Assembly: GCA_000787465.1 (NCBI GenBank)
Contig: JSYX01000212.1
Span: 1 to 53,264, forward strand
DNA: 53,264 nucleotides
Source of the DNA: Thermomucor indicae-seudaticae
Taxonomy: Eukaryota; Mucoromycota; Mucoromycetes; Mucorales; Lichtheimiaceae
Direction of reading: 5' to 3'
Of this stretch, positions 1 through 11,105 are shown one piece after another; position 1 is the first letter of the stretch; every line of letters begins with the position of its first letter. The position numbers were made by a program, and so were the translations under genes. The notes below the pieces were generated by a model. It saw only the letters and a list, made by a program, of their open reading frames with translations. It was not told the DNA's origin and did no database searches.

Positions 1-3000
1 TCCATCCGGGTAAGCAGTAAAATGATCACGATCAAAGTTCATGCTGTAATGCAAAAGTGCGGCAGTTATCCTTAGACAGATCAAAAGAATGGCGCGTACC
101 GACCTTGCCTTCTGTGAAAGAGCTTGAGAGGATGACTCGTACCACGACAATGTTTTCGCTTATCTCTTTCGTCTAATGGAATGTAAATAATAAGCAGTTC
201 ATCTCTTTAGAACATCGAGAAGAGGATGCCAGACTTTCCAGTGTAAAAGAATTGTCCCGTAAACAGAAAGTATCAGGATACCTTACCGACGCTTTCATTG
301 CCATTGTACTGCGTCAGTGACCAGATGGATGTCGAATATTAAACGCAATGCCGTCCGCGCTGATGCCCTGTGACGTTTTGCGTCGTTTACATGCATGCAT
401 ACTGCTGACTTCTTTTATACATATGAGCGGAGCTTATACGAGACAACGTGGAATATAGGCTATCCATCGTCTCTCACACATCATTGACCGCATTGCTAGA
501 GCATAGCAATCATCTAACACTCCTTCGCAGATCATTCTACAGGAAACGATGGTGCAACATCAGAGCTCTTTGAGCAGGCAACAACCAATCAGAAGTAAAT
601 AGCGTTATTCCTTGTAAAGACAATTTTTCAACCCTTGGCGAGTGTACTAACAATACTGGGCACTCTGATGACGTGCTTGCAGTGGTGAAGGCGAAAGATG
701 GTTACTTTGATAAAATTATGCCTGAGCTGGAAGGTATTTGCAGCCGGGCTAAGATCCATGATGACGCTTCCTTGGGCTAAGATAGCTGACGTCGTCTGGG
801 TTAGGTGGCCTTTTCGATGCGGTGCTTTGCGGGACATTTCCGCCAGGAAAACAAGATGCTCCACACGCATGTGAAGATTGCTATTTTACTCTCGATAAGA
901 ATTTCTCACAAACACGCATTCGCAAGAAGGTCACATCCAGTAACGTATGAGCTTCCGAGCTTGAAAAAGGAAGGGGGACGTCCAAGAAGAAGAAGCAATT
1001 ATAGCATTTACGCGCTCGGAGCGCTACGGCGCCACCATATATCCAACACACATAAAACCGTCGTAATCAAGCAATATATGTCTAACAAACAATATCTTCA
1101 TGTCATCCTGTATCATGTAATGAAGGACACTTCAATTAAGTTCGTATAGATGCATTGTCTTTAGGACCGTCGCTATCATTTGCCATTGTCTGCATGTTGG
1201 CGATAGGCTTTGCCTGACACCACCGTCTTTATGGCGCCTTTCAGGACAACCTTAGTGAATAGTGCGCAGCAAGTATAATTCTGTGTCGTCCTGCATGGTC
1301 AACCTCCATCTGCGTCAGAGTTCAGAAAAAGAAGACTATACAATGTAAAAAACTTCGCCATAATGTCCATAGGGATCGGTTATCTTAGCTAGCGCCGTTA
1401 TAAACTTCCTCTTAATCAATACCATACAGCCAAGAAACGCAAACTCCTTTTTGAAAACTGTGCGGGACAAGATGGATCGCCAAGGTCTGATTTTCCTGGC
1501 GAGGACATCTATTCACTACGGGAAAGTAACCCATTAATCCAAGGTCCTTTCTACTTGAATAATCCCTTAGAACAATGCTTGAATAAAGTTTGCTTATGAG
1601 AAATTCAAAAATAACTTTAAACAGATGTCAGCTAAATCGTTAGGATTGGGAGTCAATCGTAGGTAATGCAAAAAATACTACTGTAATCCTTGGATTGAAT
1701 GACGCGATCTTTAGATCATCCTTGAAACTAATCCTTTAATTCAAGCATCATCCAGAAGAGATCCTTTCTGTTACCCAGGCATAATCTAAATTTGGCTATT
1801 ATTTCTTTTCGCGTATTCTACGATGGAGGTACTTGAGAGTAGAACAAATATAACCGGTTGCTTGTCTCTTGATTTTAATTAAAGCCATGCAACACGATTT
1901 ATAAACGGAAAGGTCTTGAATGTGCGACTACCTAGCTGGTTCAAAAAATCAATTTTTCCCGTTTCTTGGGATGGGGGTGACACATGACGTTTAGAATGAC
2001 GGATTTGCAAATCATCGAGAAATTTTTATTTCCTAATAGAGAGCAAAAGAAGCAAGAGGAAAAGAAGTAATTGATACTTTGTTCGAGCGACCGTTCACAA
2101 GGAAACTCAAGGTAGAGTGCTGAAGTAGCTATTATCAAGTGAGCGCCAATGTTTCCAATTAATTTGTAGCTAGGCTTCCAAACACATCCGCCAAGGACAA
2201 TGATACGTTTGGTTTATCCTACGTCGGTGACATACCTTGTGTGAATGCGGCTTTTAGAAAGGATCTTGCCATCTTGAGAAACGGTAGTAATCGCTTGTTT
2301 CAGTGATATTTCGATCTAATTATCACTTTTCGCTCTCCCACGATAAGCAGGAAAACACCACTATTTTCGATCTAGTGTTAAGTAATCATATTCTGCCCTT
2401 ATATGATTAAATCGAAAGTCAATTACGACTTCATTTCCGGCTCCTTTGAGTGATTCGCCTCTTTGATTACTACACTTTCGACTGTTTCCGAGCATTTGGA
2501 CAAATCGTATTTACTTTTCTGGCAATAGGTCTCAGGACAGGTCTATTCTCGTGCAACGCTTGCTCAGTGGCTACTAATGTTGCTCCTTCACTGCCGCGAC
2601 AAATATCGGATACCGTGTACGCTAATGACATATGGCTTATGAACGAAAACGAAAGCATTGTGTTGTTGCTTAGGCTTACCTGTCTTATTGCGAACATCTT
2701 GCAACCGTATCCACAGTCTCCTGGATTTACCTTCCTGCAAGCAATCTCGAAGTCTGTCCGTAACTGAGATGTGGACCGGCTTTACTACACCATAACCCGT
2801 TATGCACCAGTCTACCAAATGTCCCATTCAAAAGATGTAAGGTCCTTTGTTTTCGCGCTTTTCTGTTATCTCAGTTGGAAGCACCTCTCAGACAGGTTGG
2901 TCTGCGGAAAAAACCATAATACGTCTTCCAAAACTTCTAAAATTACCACCTCACAAAATTTACGAGCTTTTGTGACAACTAGCCGGAATATCCTTCGTTT

Positions 3001-3882
3001 TCACATTGGACCCTGATCCAGGGGGGGCTAAGAGCACGGATAAGCCATGGACCTAATGCAGACATGCAAGTTGAACTCAATTTCGATTTAGTGATCACTT
3101 CTCGGGTTGTCAGGACGATCACTAATTCGAGCGCTTACTGTAAACGTGGAAAGTTCAATTTCTATTCCACCAATGCTTCTATGCATGCCAAACCAAGCAT
3201 GTCTCCCAGAAAAAGAGGAAACGTGCCAGAGGTGGCGGTCGTCGGCGAGAGCGAGAACAAACAGAAGACAAAGGCGTCCAACAAGACAACCCATCAAGGG
3301 CGTCCCACTAACGCATCACAAATAGAAAGAAAGTAAAATCAAGTACCAATGACGGCTGTCCAACCAGGAGCAACCGTAACTGAAGACAAGAAACAATAAT
3401 CTTCTTTATTTTATGCACAAATTTTATACTTTTTATAAACAAGGACGAGGCTTTTGCGGTCGTTCAGCTTCGTTCGACATTAGTACAGAATTCAATAGAG
3501 ATGCTCTCAAATTGCTCGCTCGCATAGTTTGTGAGATTTATTGCTGACGTTTGTGCAAATGCAGTTAGAGAGTTCATATATGTTCCTCCGTCAAACATTG
3601 CACCTCGTGTAGTTGCTTCTATTTGTTAAACTCTTGCGGCGGTCCGGAAAATCACCACAATTTTTGACAGGTCTTTCTCAAGCGAGTTAACAGGGACGAC
3701 CTGGTCATTTTCCGGCTTTCTCGTAAGGGCACTCTTTCGCGGGTAAGCTCCCTCACTTTCGACCACAGCATCGTCCTTTTCTCCCCACGCTCGTAACCCA
3801 ACGTCAAGCCTCAATATGATCATTAGCAAAACAGCATTCACAAACCTTGCCGAACTCTTTGCTTATTGTAGAAGGTTACAAG
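1..3882. other. Gene-poor region, no supported gene
   Basis: AT-rich DNA in all six frames broken by stops; the longest open frames are about 115 codons and none shows a recognisable domain or closes into a spliced model. Several short frames (for example 2450-2830 and 3064-3336) overlap on both strands without a preferred frame. It may be decayed mobile-element or intergenic DNA, but I saw no terminal repeats or target-site duplications. Confidence 0.5.
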
Positions 3883-4728
3883 CTAGCTATGTAACCTGGT
3901 TCTCTCCTCGCGTTGCTGCTCGGCAGCGTTTCCCTTAGCTAAATCCAAACAATTAAAGCTAGGGATAAAAAGGGCTCTGTCTTGCTGACACAAAATGGCA
4001 GCAGATGCTCGTGTTGCCATGTCAGCGGGAACGCCTAAAAAACACTAAAGTCGTTGAAGATCAATTCACATTTTAAAACCAACTTACGGTTGCCATTCAT
4101 GAAGCTCTTTGTAAAGTTTTCGAACTGATCCAAAGCCTCCGGAAAGCGATGTTCGACGAACGTCGAACACGTCACTAAAGATTATTTGTAACATTATCAA
4201 GATATACATATATATATGTATATATAACGATCGTCAAGTCTAAGGTACCTGAGCAACGGCAGACCGCATCGAATTCGGCAAACTGATGGGGTACCATGTA
4301 CTCCACGTTGGATGCTTCATTCAAAATTTGTAGGTTGGAAACAGCCAGTTGCACCTTCTTTGCAAAACGGTAGACTTGCTGCTATCAGGTCCAGCAGCAC
4401 TCGAAGCCCTCGCGACCGCCATCCCTTTCCACCCAGCGCGCTTTTCTTCCAGCAAGGCCTGTCCATTCCCTGGAAGCGTCTTCCAGGAACGTCGAGTCCA
4501 GTTTGTCTGTAAAGTCGCATTAGTTAACGTTGACTTTGTACATATCGCGCTGACATGCTCTTAGATTTGGAGCCAACAAACAAACTCCAACCGGCGGTGT
4601 TGTTCGAAGCGATGCTTAACCGGTGTTCCTAGGACAGCTTGCTCCGCTAGACTTGGAGATCTGCCAGATGAGCCTGCCATGGAATGCACGAAGTTCTGTA
4701 TGCGTTGGATTTCGGCGGCAAATTCCAT
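3883..4728 (-). CDS. Hypothetical protein, five-exon model
   Basis: Unrecognised protein of about 198 residues. The model joins exons 4728-4578, 4506-4433, 4381-4249, 4174-4088 and 4034-3883 on the minus strand; all phases close and introns are 51-74 bp. The last three exons are the best supported: they use good splice sites, keep one open frame across two phase-1 junctions, and end in a charged tail followed by TAG. The intron at 4248-4175 contains a TA-rich microsatellite. The first exon (start MEFAAEIQ) and the exon 1/2 and 2/3 junctions are uncertain, because the exon 1 donor (GTTGGC) is weak and the next exon is short. The product looks soluble and partly helical, with no signal peptide or membrane segment. 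Its upstream neighbour is the uL30m gene on the same strand. No function can be assigned. Confidence 0.42.
4203..4227. repeat. TA-rich microsatellite within an intron
   Basis: Alternating TA/CA tract lying inside the proposed 4248-4175 intron of the hypothetical gene. Confidence 0.7.
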
Positions 4729-5045
4729 ACGCTGCTCTGGGAGTAAAGAGCTGCGAAGCTTGCTGTTGTTCGGGAGTGTTGAACATTCTAAAAGCACTGT
4801 TGTAAGCAGTAACAGAAAATCGGTGGCTATACAGACCGATGCATACGATCGGCCCTCCACCGCTCCAAAGTAGCACTTTGCAGACACTAACTAAACATCT
4901 CCAGATCGTCCCTTCAGATGCAACGCATTTTGCTATTCAAACACGCTCTCCCATGCAAAATCAACGCGACTGGTTTACAGTGTACTCTGGCTGACGGCAA
5001 TCTTCATTTTATTATACAAGGACGAAATATATAAGGTTTTTATTG

Positions 5046-5342
5046 TCACAGTTTGGTGCCAATGACTTTGTATCCCCGTGGTGGTGCTAATGCGTCGAGC
5101 TCTTCTTTGGTCGGAATGCGGTCAACTGTTTCGACTTTGACGAGTTCTTTGAGCTTCAAGATGACACCGGCCGTACTCGCATTGATGGGTTTGTAGACAG
5201 GTTTGTGCAAGCGAAAAAGGCCGAGACTATGTGCTGCGGCGCGGTAATCTTTTGGGAGACCAATCGTCGAGCGCTTCAATGTGATTTTGTAAAACCGATT
5301 TCCGGCTGCACTGCTGCTGTATAACCGACGTTGAATGAACAT
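5046..5342 (-). CDS. MRPL33: Mitochondrial large-subunit ribosomal protein uL30m
   Basis: A 98-residue single-exon protein of the bacterial L30 family, a component of the mitochondrial large ribosomal subunit. The first 12-15 residues (MFIQRRLYSSSAAG) are basic and hydroxylated, as expected for a mitochondrial presequence. The body has the L30 pattern of a basic first strand (FYKITLKRSTIGLP), then a YRAAAHSLGLFRLHKPV segment matching the conserved loop, and a helix ending in LKELVKVE. Length fits the fungal family. The gene lies 230 bp downstream of SKT5 on the same strand. A GA/GT microsatellite sits immediately upstream of the start codon (about 5375-5397), in the presumed promoter or 5' leader. 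Confidence is high because the whole length reads as one L30 domain. Confidence 0.9.
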   Translation of the reverse strand: MFIQRRLYSSSAAGNRFYKITLKRSTIGLPKDYRAAAHSLGLFRLHKPVYKPINASTAGVILKLKELVKVETVDRIPTKEELDALAPPRGYKVIGTKL

Positions 5343-5575
5343 TTTTCAAAATTATAAAGACGTTGCTGAAGTAAAAAGAGAGAGAGTGTGTGTGTGCCTG
5401 TGGCTTTGGTCCCGTCCGCCGGGGGGGGAACCCAGCTGATGGACCAGGAGGACGGCAGACGTTGCTCTTTGCTTTCTTAGGATTCAGCGTACGGTTAGCT
5501 ACTTAAATTAGCTACGTTAAGAATATATATTATAGATAGAGCAAAGTATATGTACGTGAATATACAATAGCAATA

Positions 5576-7999
5576 TTAAATGACTATGCACATGTTGCCT
5601 TGTTTACTATCATCCGATGCGTTGTCTTCTTTATCCTCTCGCCTTGGCTTGACCGGTAAATTGAGCTTTGCGGCCGCAAACGCATGACGTTTTGATGCCG
5701 CCTTGCCAAAGTATTCGAGTGCCCTTGGATAGTCTGGTATTGTACCAATACCGTCTTCATAATACGTGCTTGAGTCAAAAATGTTAATCATTCTGGAACG
5801 AGAACAGGTCTATATAAATGACATACCCGAGGACATATTCTGCTTGAGCAAGACCTTTGGCTGCGGCGCGTTGACACCATTTGAAAGCGATCCTGTGCTG
5901 AGGCATAAGGAAACCTGGTATACCGCGGGCATAGAGCCGCGAGAGATCCAGCATCGCGCCCTCGTGGCCGTCTTCGGCAGCCCTGGTAAAGCAGAGGTAG
6001 GCTTGCGATGGATCCCGGGGTTGTCCCAGCAGACCTTGTTCGTGCACCTGGCCCATTCGATGGACGGCCATGGGTAGACCTGTGCGGGCCGCCTTTAGAA
6101 GGTACTTGAGCGCCAGCGCCTCGTCTTTCTTGCATGGATTCGCTGAAGCGACGACACCTATCCGTCCGAGATCGTCCGCATAAACACAGCTCAATACATA
6201 GGCTGGTTCGGCACTGTCCAACGCATTCTGATCGTCATCCGCGGCCGTTCTGAGGTATTCAAGACCTTTGTGAATGTCGCGTTTCTGAGCGAGTTGTCCG
6301 CGTAAAAGGATTTTTGCCATTTTCTGTGGTTCGGTCAATATCTTTCTGCGGTTAGTCGGCTAAAGGGACTTACATAGCAAGCCAAGGTATGCTTTTCATC
6401 GGCGGCTGCCTTGTAGCAAGAGACGGCTTGATTATAGTCACCTCGTGACTTGTGGAACCTTGCGAGTTCATAGTAAGCGTCCAAGCATTTGGCCTTGGCA
6501 GCGGCCTGGAAGCACTTGTAGGCTTTCGTTGGTTGAGGATTTTGGCGGAAATAAGAAGGTGGATAGTCATCTTGACCTGGACGAGCACCCAGAAGCCATT
6601 TGCCTCGGATCAACAACGCTTCCGGGTGGCCTGCCTTGCTGAGCTTCTCGATCCAATAAGCTGCTTCATTGAGCAGACGTTCACGAGTTGTCTGTTCGTG
6701 GTAGTAGTACAGACGAGCGATTTCCATGAGATACTTTGCATAGGCCATTTGGATATCCTTGTCGTGGGTCTTGGAGGCCATGCGTCGGTAAGTCTTGATG
6801 GCATCCTTGTCGTGCGTCAGGCTAAAGGAAGCAATGCTGAGCTTGGATGATTTGTGCTGCTGTAGGACGACCTGAGGAGGAGGAGGAGGAGTCAACTGCG
6901 ACTTGTGAAGCGCAACGAGACGACGTACATCGTCGAGGAGGGAAGGTTGTTGCTGGGCGGATCCTGGTGTTGCATCAATAAGAGGTGGATCCCAATTATT
7001 GTTGTTGTTATTATTGAGGCTACAGACACTACTGTTTGGCCGATGCGAAGCAGAGCGTAGTAGCAGGTCTTGATGAGAAATGACAGACGTTGCTGAAGAC
7101 GGCGTTGACTCTGGGCCACCACCGGTGACTGAGCTGCTGCATAAAGACACGGACGGCGACAACTTGACTGTCCGTGGCAACTCTTCTTTGGATCCGCGTT
7201 GACGCAATTGAGGCTGATCTGAGGACGTGGAATGACCATCAATGGACCAGATAGTAGTAGGCTGACTCGCATCTTCTGGCGTATGCGGTGACTGAAGGCT
7301 TGCTGTACTGGATGCCGCTGGATCGAATGGCTTCTGGGTCGTCACACTTGTTGTTTGACCGTTGGCTGTCGCGAGACTCACATGGCTGCTTTGACATACG
7401 CTGCTGATACGCCAGCCATGGGTAGTAGTAGGTGCTTCCTCATCCACCATAGCCGTCTTTTCGTCATGTTCTGACGACGATTCCACCGTTGACTCGTCTT
7501 CCATGATTCCAGACGCTTCCGTAATCGTCTCCAAGGTAGTTGGTACCGAGACTGTTGTGTCCTTCGAACGATATTCATGTTTTCCGTTCAACATGCTGGT
7601 GGTGGCAACTGCTGGTGCTGGTGCTGCTGCTTCGTCCTCGTCATCATCCTCACTGTCGCTTTGGATAATCAATAATCCCTGGAGAGGCACAGGCTCTGGT
7701 TCATCATTAAATACTTGTTGCACCGTAACCATGCGTTTCACAGGTGCTGCTGTGCCAATGTTGCTACGTAACCGTGGAGTTTCACTGGGTATTTTATCGC
7801 GCCGATCGGACTCTGCAACGACATGATGCGTTGTAGACGTTGTTGTCGTTGCTGGACGAGGATAAACCAGAGTTGACATGGTTTTATTATAAGAAAGAAT
7901 TGTCAAGGAAGAGAAAAGGGAGTTCCCAAAACTGAGAGCATTTAAGGAATGTCCAGAAAACATGACAGCCAAATTTGTACAATTGTTTGTTGTTGCCAT
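5576..7999 (-). CDS. SKT5: Sel1-repeat activator of chitin synthase (Skt5/Chs4 type), CaaX-terminated
   Basis: Three-exon gene: 7999-6374, 6323-5827, 5768-5576 (introns of 50 and 58 bp, phases 0 and 2), giving 771 residues. The first 370 residues are low-complexity, rich in Ser/Thr/Pro with an Asn run. The C-terminal half is a chain of Sel1-like helical repeats (segments such as YYHEQTTRERLLNEAAYWIE and YYEDGIGTIPDYPRALEYFG). The protein ends in Cys-Ile-Val-Ile, a CaaX prenylation box; yeast Skt5/Chs4, which recruits and activates chitin synthase III at the membrane, also ends in a CaaX box. The role at sites of cell-wall growth is inferred from the family. The start is uncertain: an in-frame ATG at 7879 (MSTLVYPRP) would give 731 residues and may be the true one. 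Confidence 0.86.
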
Positions 8000-8178
8000 T
8001 CCCCTTCAGATTGATGCAGGCATCCATTTGTTAGTTTTTATAATAAGATGTAATCTTCATAATTGCAGCCTTGAATATATAGACGTTTTTTATCAGTGGG
8101 ATATCAAGATAAAAAGGGGGAAATGGTATCTTTTTTCAACGAATCAAGGTATTAAGAAATGGGGAAAAAGAAAGGGCT

Positions 8179-10654
8179 TTACGCTCTCATTCCTAAATCA
8201 GCATAACACTTATCGCACACGCGTTGATGCTGTGATGCCAAAACCTGCACGGATTCCCTGGGTCCGTTCGGATCTTGAAGGATTTCAGAAGGCATCAAGT
8301 ATGTGCGCGATGCCGAGCACTTGTCACATACAATGAGACCACATCGCCGACAATGGTGTCGCCTTACCAAAAGTCCAAAACGACGGGCACATCGTCGGCA
8401 TTCTTTCGCGTCGTTATCCGACTCCCACATAAATGGACGCGGGCCTTCCGCCCCCTGCTGCTGCTGCTGACCAAGAATAATAGTACCGTTTGTTGATGTA
8501 GTATCGGTGTTGTTGCCGTGACCCACAAGGTCAACATGGTTCAGACTTGAGCTGTCATGTTGTAATGAATGCCAGCCTTCTTGTATACTGCTGCCGCCAG
8601 CCTCACGGCTCCATGGATTCGAATCAAGATCTGCTGCTATTCCCGGACTTGACTCGTCGATATATCCGACGGTATTATCGCGTCTCGCAGGTGATGTTGC
8701 TACTGGATCCGCGAGATCACCCCCATCACTCATACTATTGCTAGGCTGTATGAATCCCAGTTCACGAGCCAATTCTGTGTTTTGCAGCACTGGCCCAACA
8801 GGTGTTGATAGCTTGGATCCAAGAGCACTAATTTGTGCATTTAATTTATCAATATGCGCAGAATGAGATGTAACAAGAATCGATGCTTGATGCTTTCGGT
8901 ATTGATTATGGTCGGCTAAAATTAAAGAAACAGTAAACATAGATATATCAAGGACATGTCAACCAACCTAATTAACTTACTTTTGATGCCAGCTAGAAGC
9001 ACTTGTACTGCTTCTTCATAAACCCGCAGTTCCCGGGTGAGTTGGCGCAGTTGCCGTGTGGTAGGATCGTTGTCACTCGCGTCGTTGTCATCTGCTGCTT
9101 CTTGCTGTAGGTTCTGAACTAGATCTTCTGCTTGATTCAAGTAATCGCTTTGACCCGGACCAGTAGCATTCTCCTCGTTGCCGCGATGACTTCCTTTAGC
9201 TAGATCCATGCGTCTTTTCATGACGCGAACCCATCGTCGACGACGCACCCATCCATATCCTGACGTAGGTGCGACCGGTGTCCAAGCATCGTCACTGTCT
9301 TCGAAAGACCGTGCATACTGCCAACCAGAGGTTGGGTCAACTCTAGGATCGCTGTAATCAATCTGCCAATCTGTCAACCAAAACCAATTTGAGCTGTTGC
9401 TGCCGCCTCCCCGTCCTGAATTTGTTGGCAGCTTGACTTGGTCTTTGGATGACGGGATGCCGGATGGATGGAGTGACCAGGGACCTCGCGTGTCGTTCTT
9501 TGTTAATGCACTGGCGCTAAACTGAGGACGTGAAAGTCCCAAAAGAGACGTTGAACGCTGGTTTTCATGCAATATAACCATGACTGTAACATGAAAGTCT
9601 AGCAAATCGTAGGGCGTTTCGTAACCACTGGTGCCTAACGTTTTTCGCTCTCTCTCTCAGATATGGCACGAGGACGCTGCCGTCACAAAATAACTTACCT
9701 TTGGCTTGTTCCATTTGCCACCATCGGTGACCAGCACGTTCGAGCATCTCACATATATAGGCCTCCCCTGCCTCACCGGACGCCGCACTTACATCATAAG
9801 CAGCCTCACCGAATGTGTTTTTGAGTAATGGATTCGCATGGGCGTCATCCAGCAGGTATTCGACGATAGACATGTAACCTTTCGATGCCGCATTGACTGG
9901 GATGAAAAGTCAGATGACGGGGCGGCGCATGTGGCTCCCTCCGAACTAACTTACTGAGCGGCGTGTGACCCATCTTGTTCTGTGCATCGACTCGAGCACC
10001 GTGTTCAACAAGCAGTCGTGCAATCGGTAAATATCCTCGAGAGCAAGCATTATGAAGTGCGGTCCAACCGTCCTTGTCCTTTTGATGAACATTGGCATCT
10101 TTTGAAAGCAAGTACTGGACCACGTGATAATGGCCTGCATACGACGCTTTGAGCAACGGCGTCTGTCCAAAAGAAAGCAGTTGATATTCGTGCTTCTATA
10201 TCGCTTTTTCTTTCGCTTTGCTCACCTCGCCTTCCTTGTCCCTCGAATCTACAGCGACAGCATAATCTTCGACTAAACACCGGACAATGTCGACGTGTCC
10301 ACGCGATGCCGCAAAGTGAATGGGAGTCAAGCCTGTAGCTGGGTGGGCATCATTGACAGCCTTTAACGGATCCGGAAGAAGGTGCAAAATTTGCTTTAGC
10401 AGGACGAGATTGCCCGAAGAAGCGACGGAATGAAGTGTCTTTTGGTGGTCTGCCTTTTTCGCGGGAGGAGCAACGATTGTTGTTGTAGTTGTTGGAGGAG
10501 CGGGGCTAGACTTGACAGGTTGTTTGACAGCAGTAGCAGCAAAACGTGGCAGCTTCAGGAAAAGGTTGTGACTATCTCCGTAATACTTGTGTGTTTCTCC
10601 TGGCACAGGTGGCGTGCAAAAGTCAATGATTTGAGTGGCGGTGGTGGTGGCCAT
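8179..10654 (-). CDS. Ankyrin-DysF-FYVE protein
   Basis: Five exons: 10654-10226, 10162-9955, 9896-9699, 9583-8981, 8915-8179; all phases close to 724 residues. Residues about 75-260 carry ankyrin repeats (TGLTPIHFAASRGHVDIVR, DGWTALHNACSRGYLPIARL). Residues 284-403 look like the peroxin/dysferlin (DysF) fold: HENQR near the N-side, then WFWLTDWQID and a Trp/Arg-rich WVRRRRWVRVMKRR. The C-terminus (652-724) is a FYVE zinc finger with CRRC, RRHHCRRCG, CDKC and a last CDKC, the signature for binding phosphatidylinositol 3-phosphate on endosomes. An endosomal or vacuolar scaffold role is inferred. It is transcribed divergently from the ankyrin-DIL gene. A polyQ/Ser-rich linker precedes FYVE. The longest intron here (9698-9584, 115 bp) is the least certain junction. 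Confidence 0.85.
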
Positions 10655-11105
10655 GGTTGCAAAACGAAAAGAGAGAAGGTGGAGGAAGAGACTTATCACC
10701 TGTTACCTCGTCGTCGGAACTTGGGTTTATGTGAACAGCGACAAGCTTCTTGCGTAACGTTTTACATTGCAGATGGAAGATCACCCTCTGCTTCCAGATC
10801 AAGGGACGAAGAAAACAGTTGGCCAATCGAGCAATTGTACTCCTTACTGCAAAAAGGGCTCATTCAGGAACAAGGCTATCACACGTGGAATGAGTTTCAT
10901 TATCAACGTTAGGACTGCTTGGCGGGGATCCTTGCCCTGTTTGGGTGACACACGAGTTTGTCCAAGGGATTATCCTCCCTTAACGCTGGATTCAAAAAGT
11001 CCAAGGTCGCATTTCATAATCACACTGGTTCTTCTTAGTTCCCTTTTTCTTTTTTTCCTCCAGGCCTTTGTGGTTCCCAAGGCTTATTATTACCCGCTTC
11101 TGTAA
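10655..11105. promoter_or_regulatory. Shared promoter region of two ankyrin genes
   Basis: About 450 bp between the start codons of two divergently transcribed ankyrin-repeat genes. A pyrimidine-rich stretch lies near 11035-11065, just before the plus-strand start. No specific operator was recognised. Confidence 0.5.

Noticed and set aside
10430..10912. 160-codon plus-strand open frame between the two ankyrin genes
   Set aside because: Its first part is antisense to the ankyrin-FYVE first exon and the rest lies in the promoter region; no similarity.
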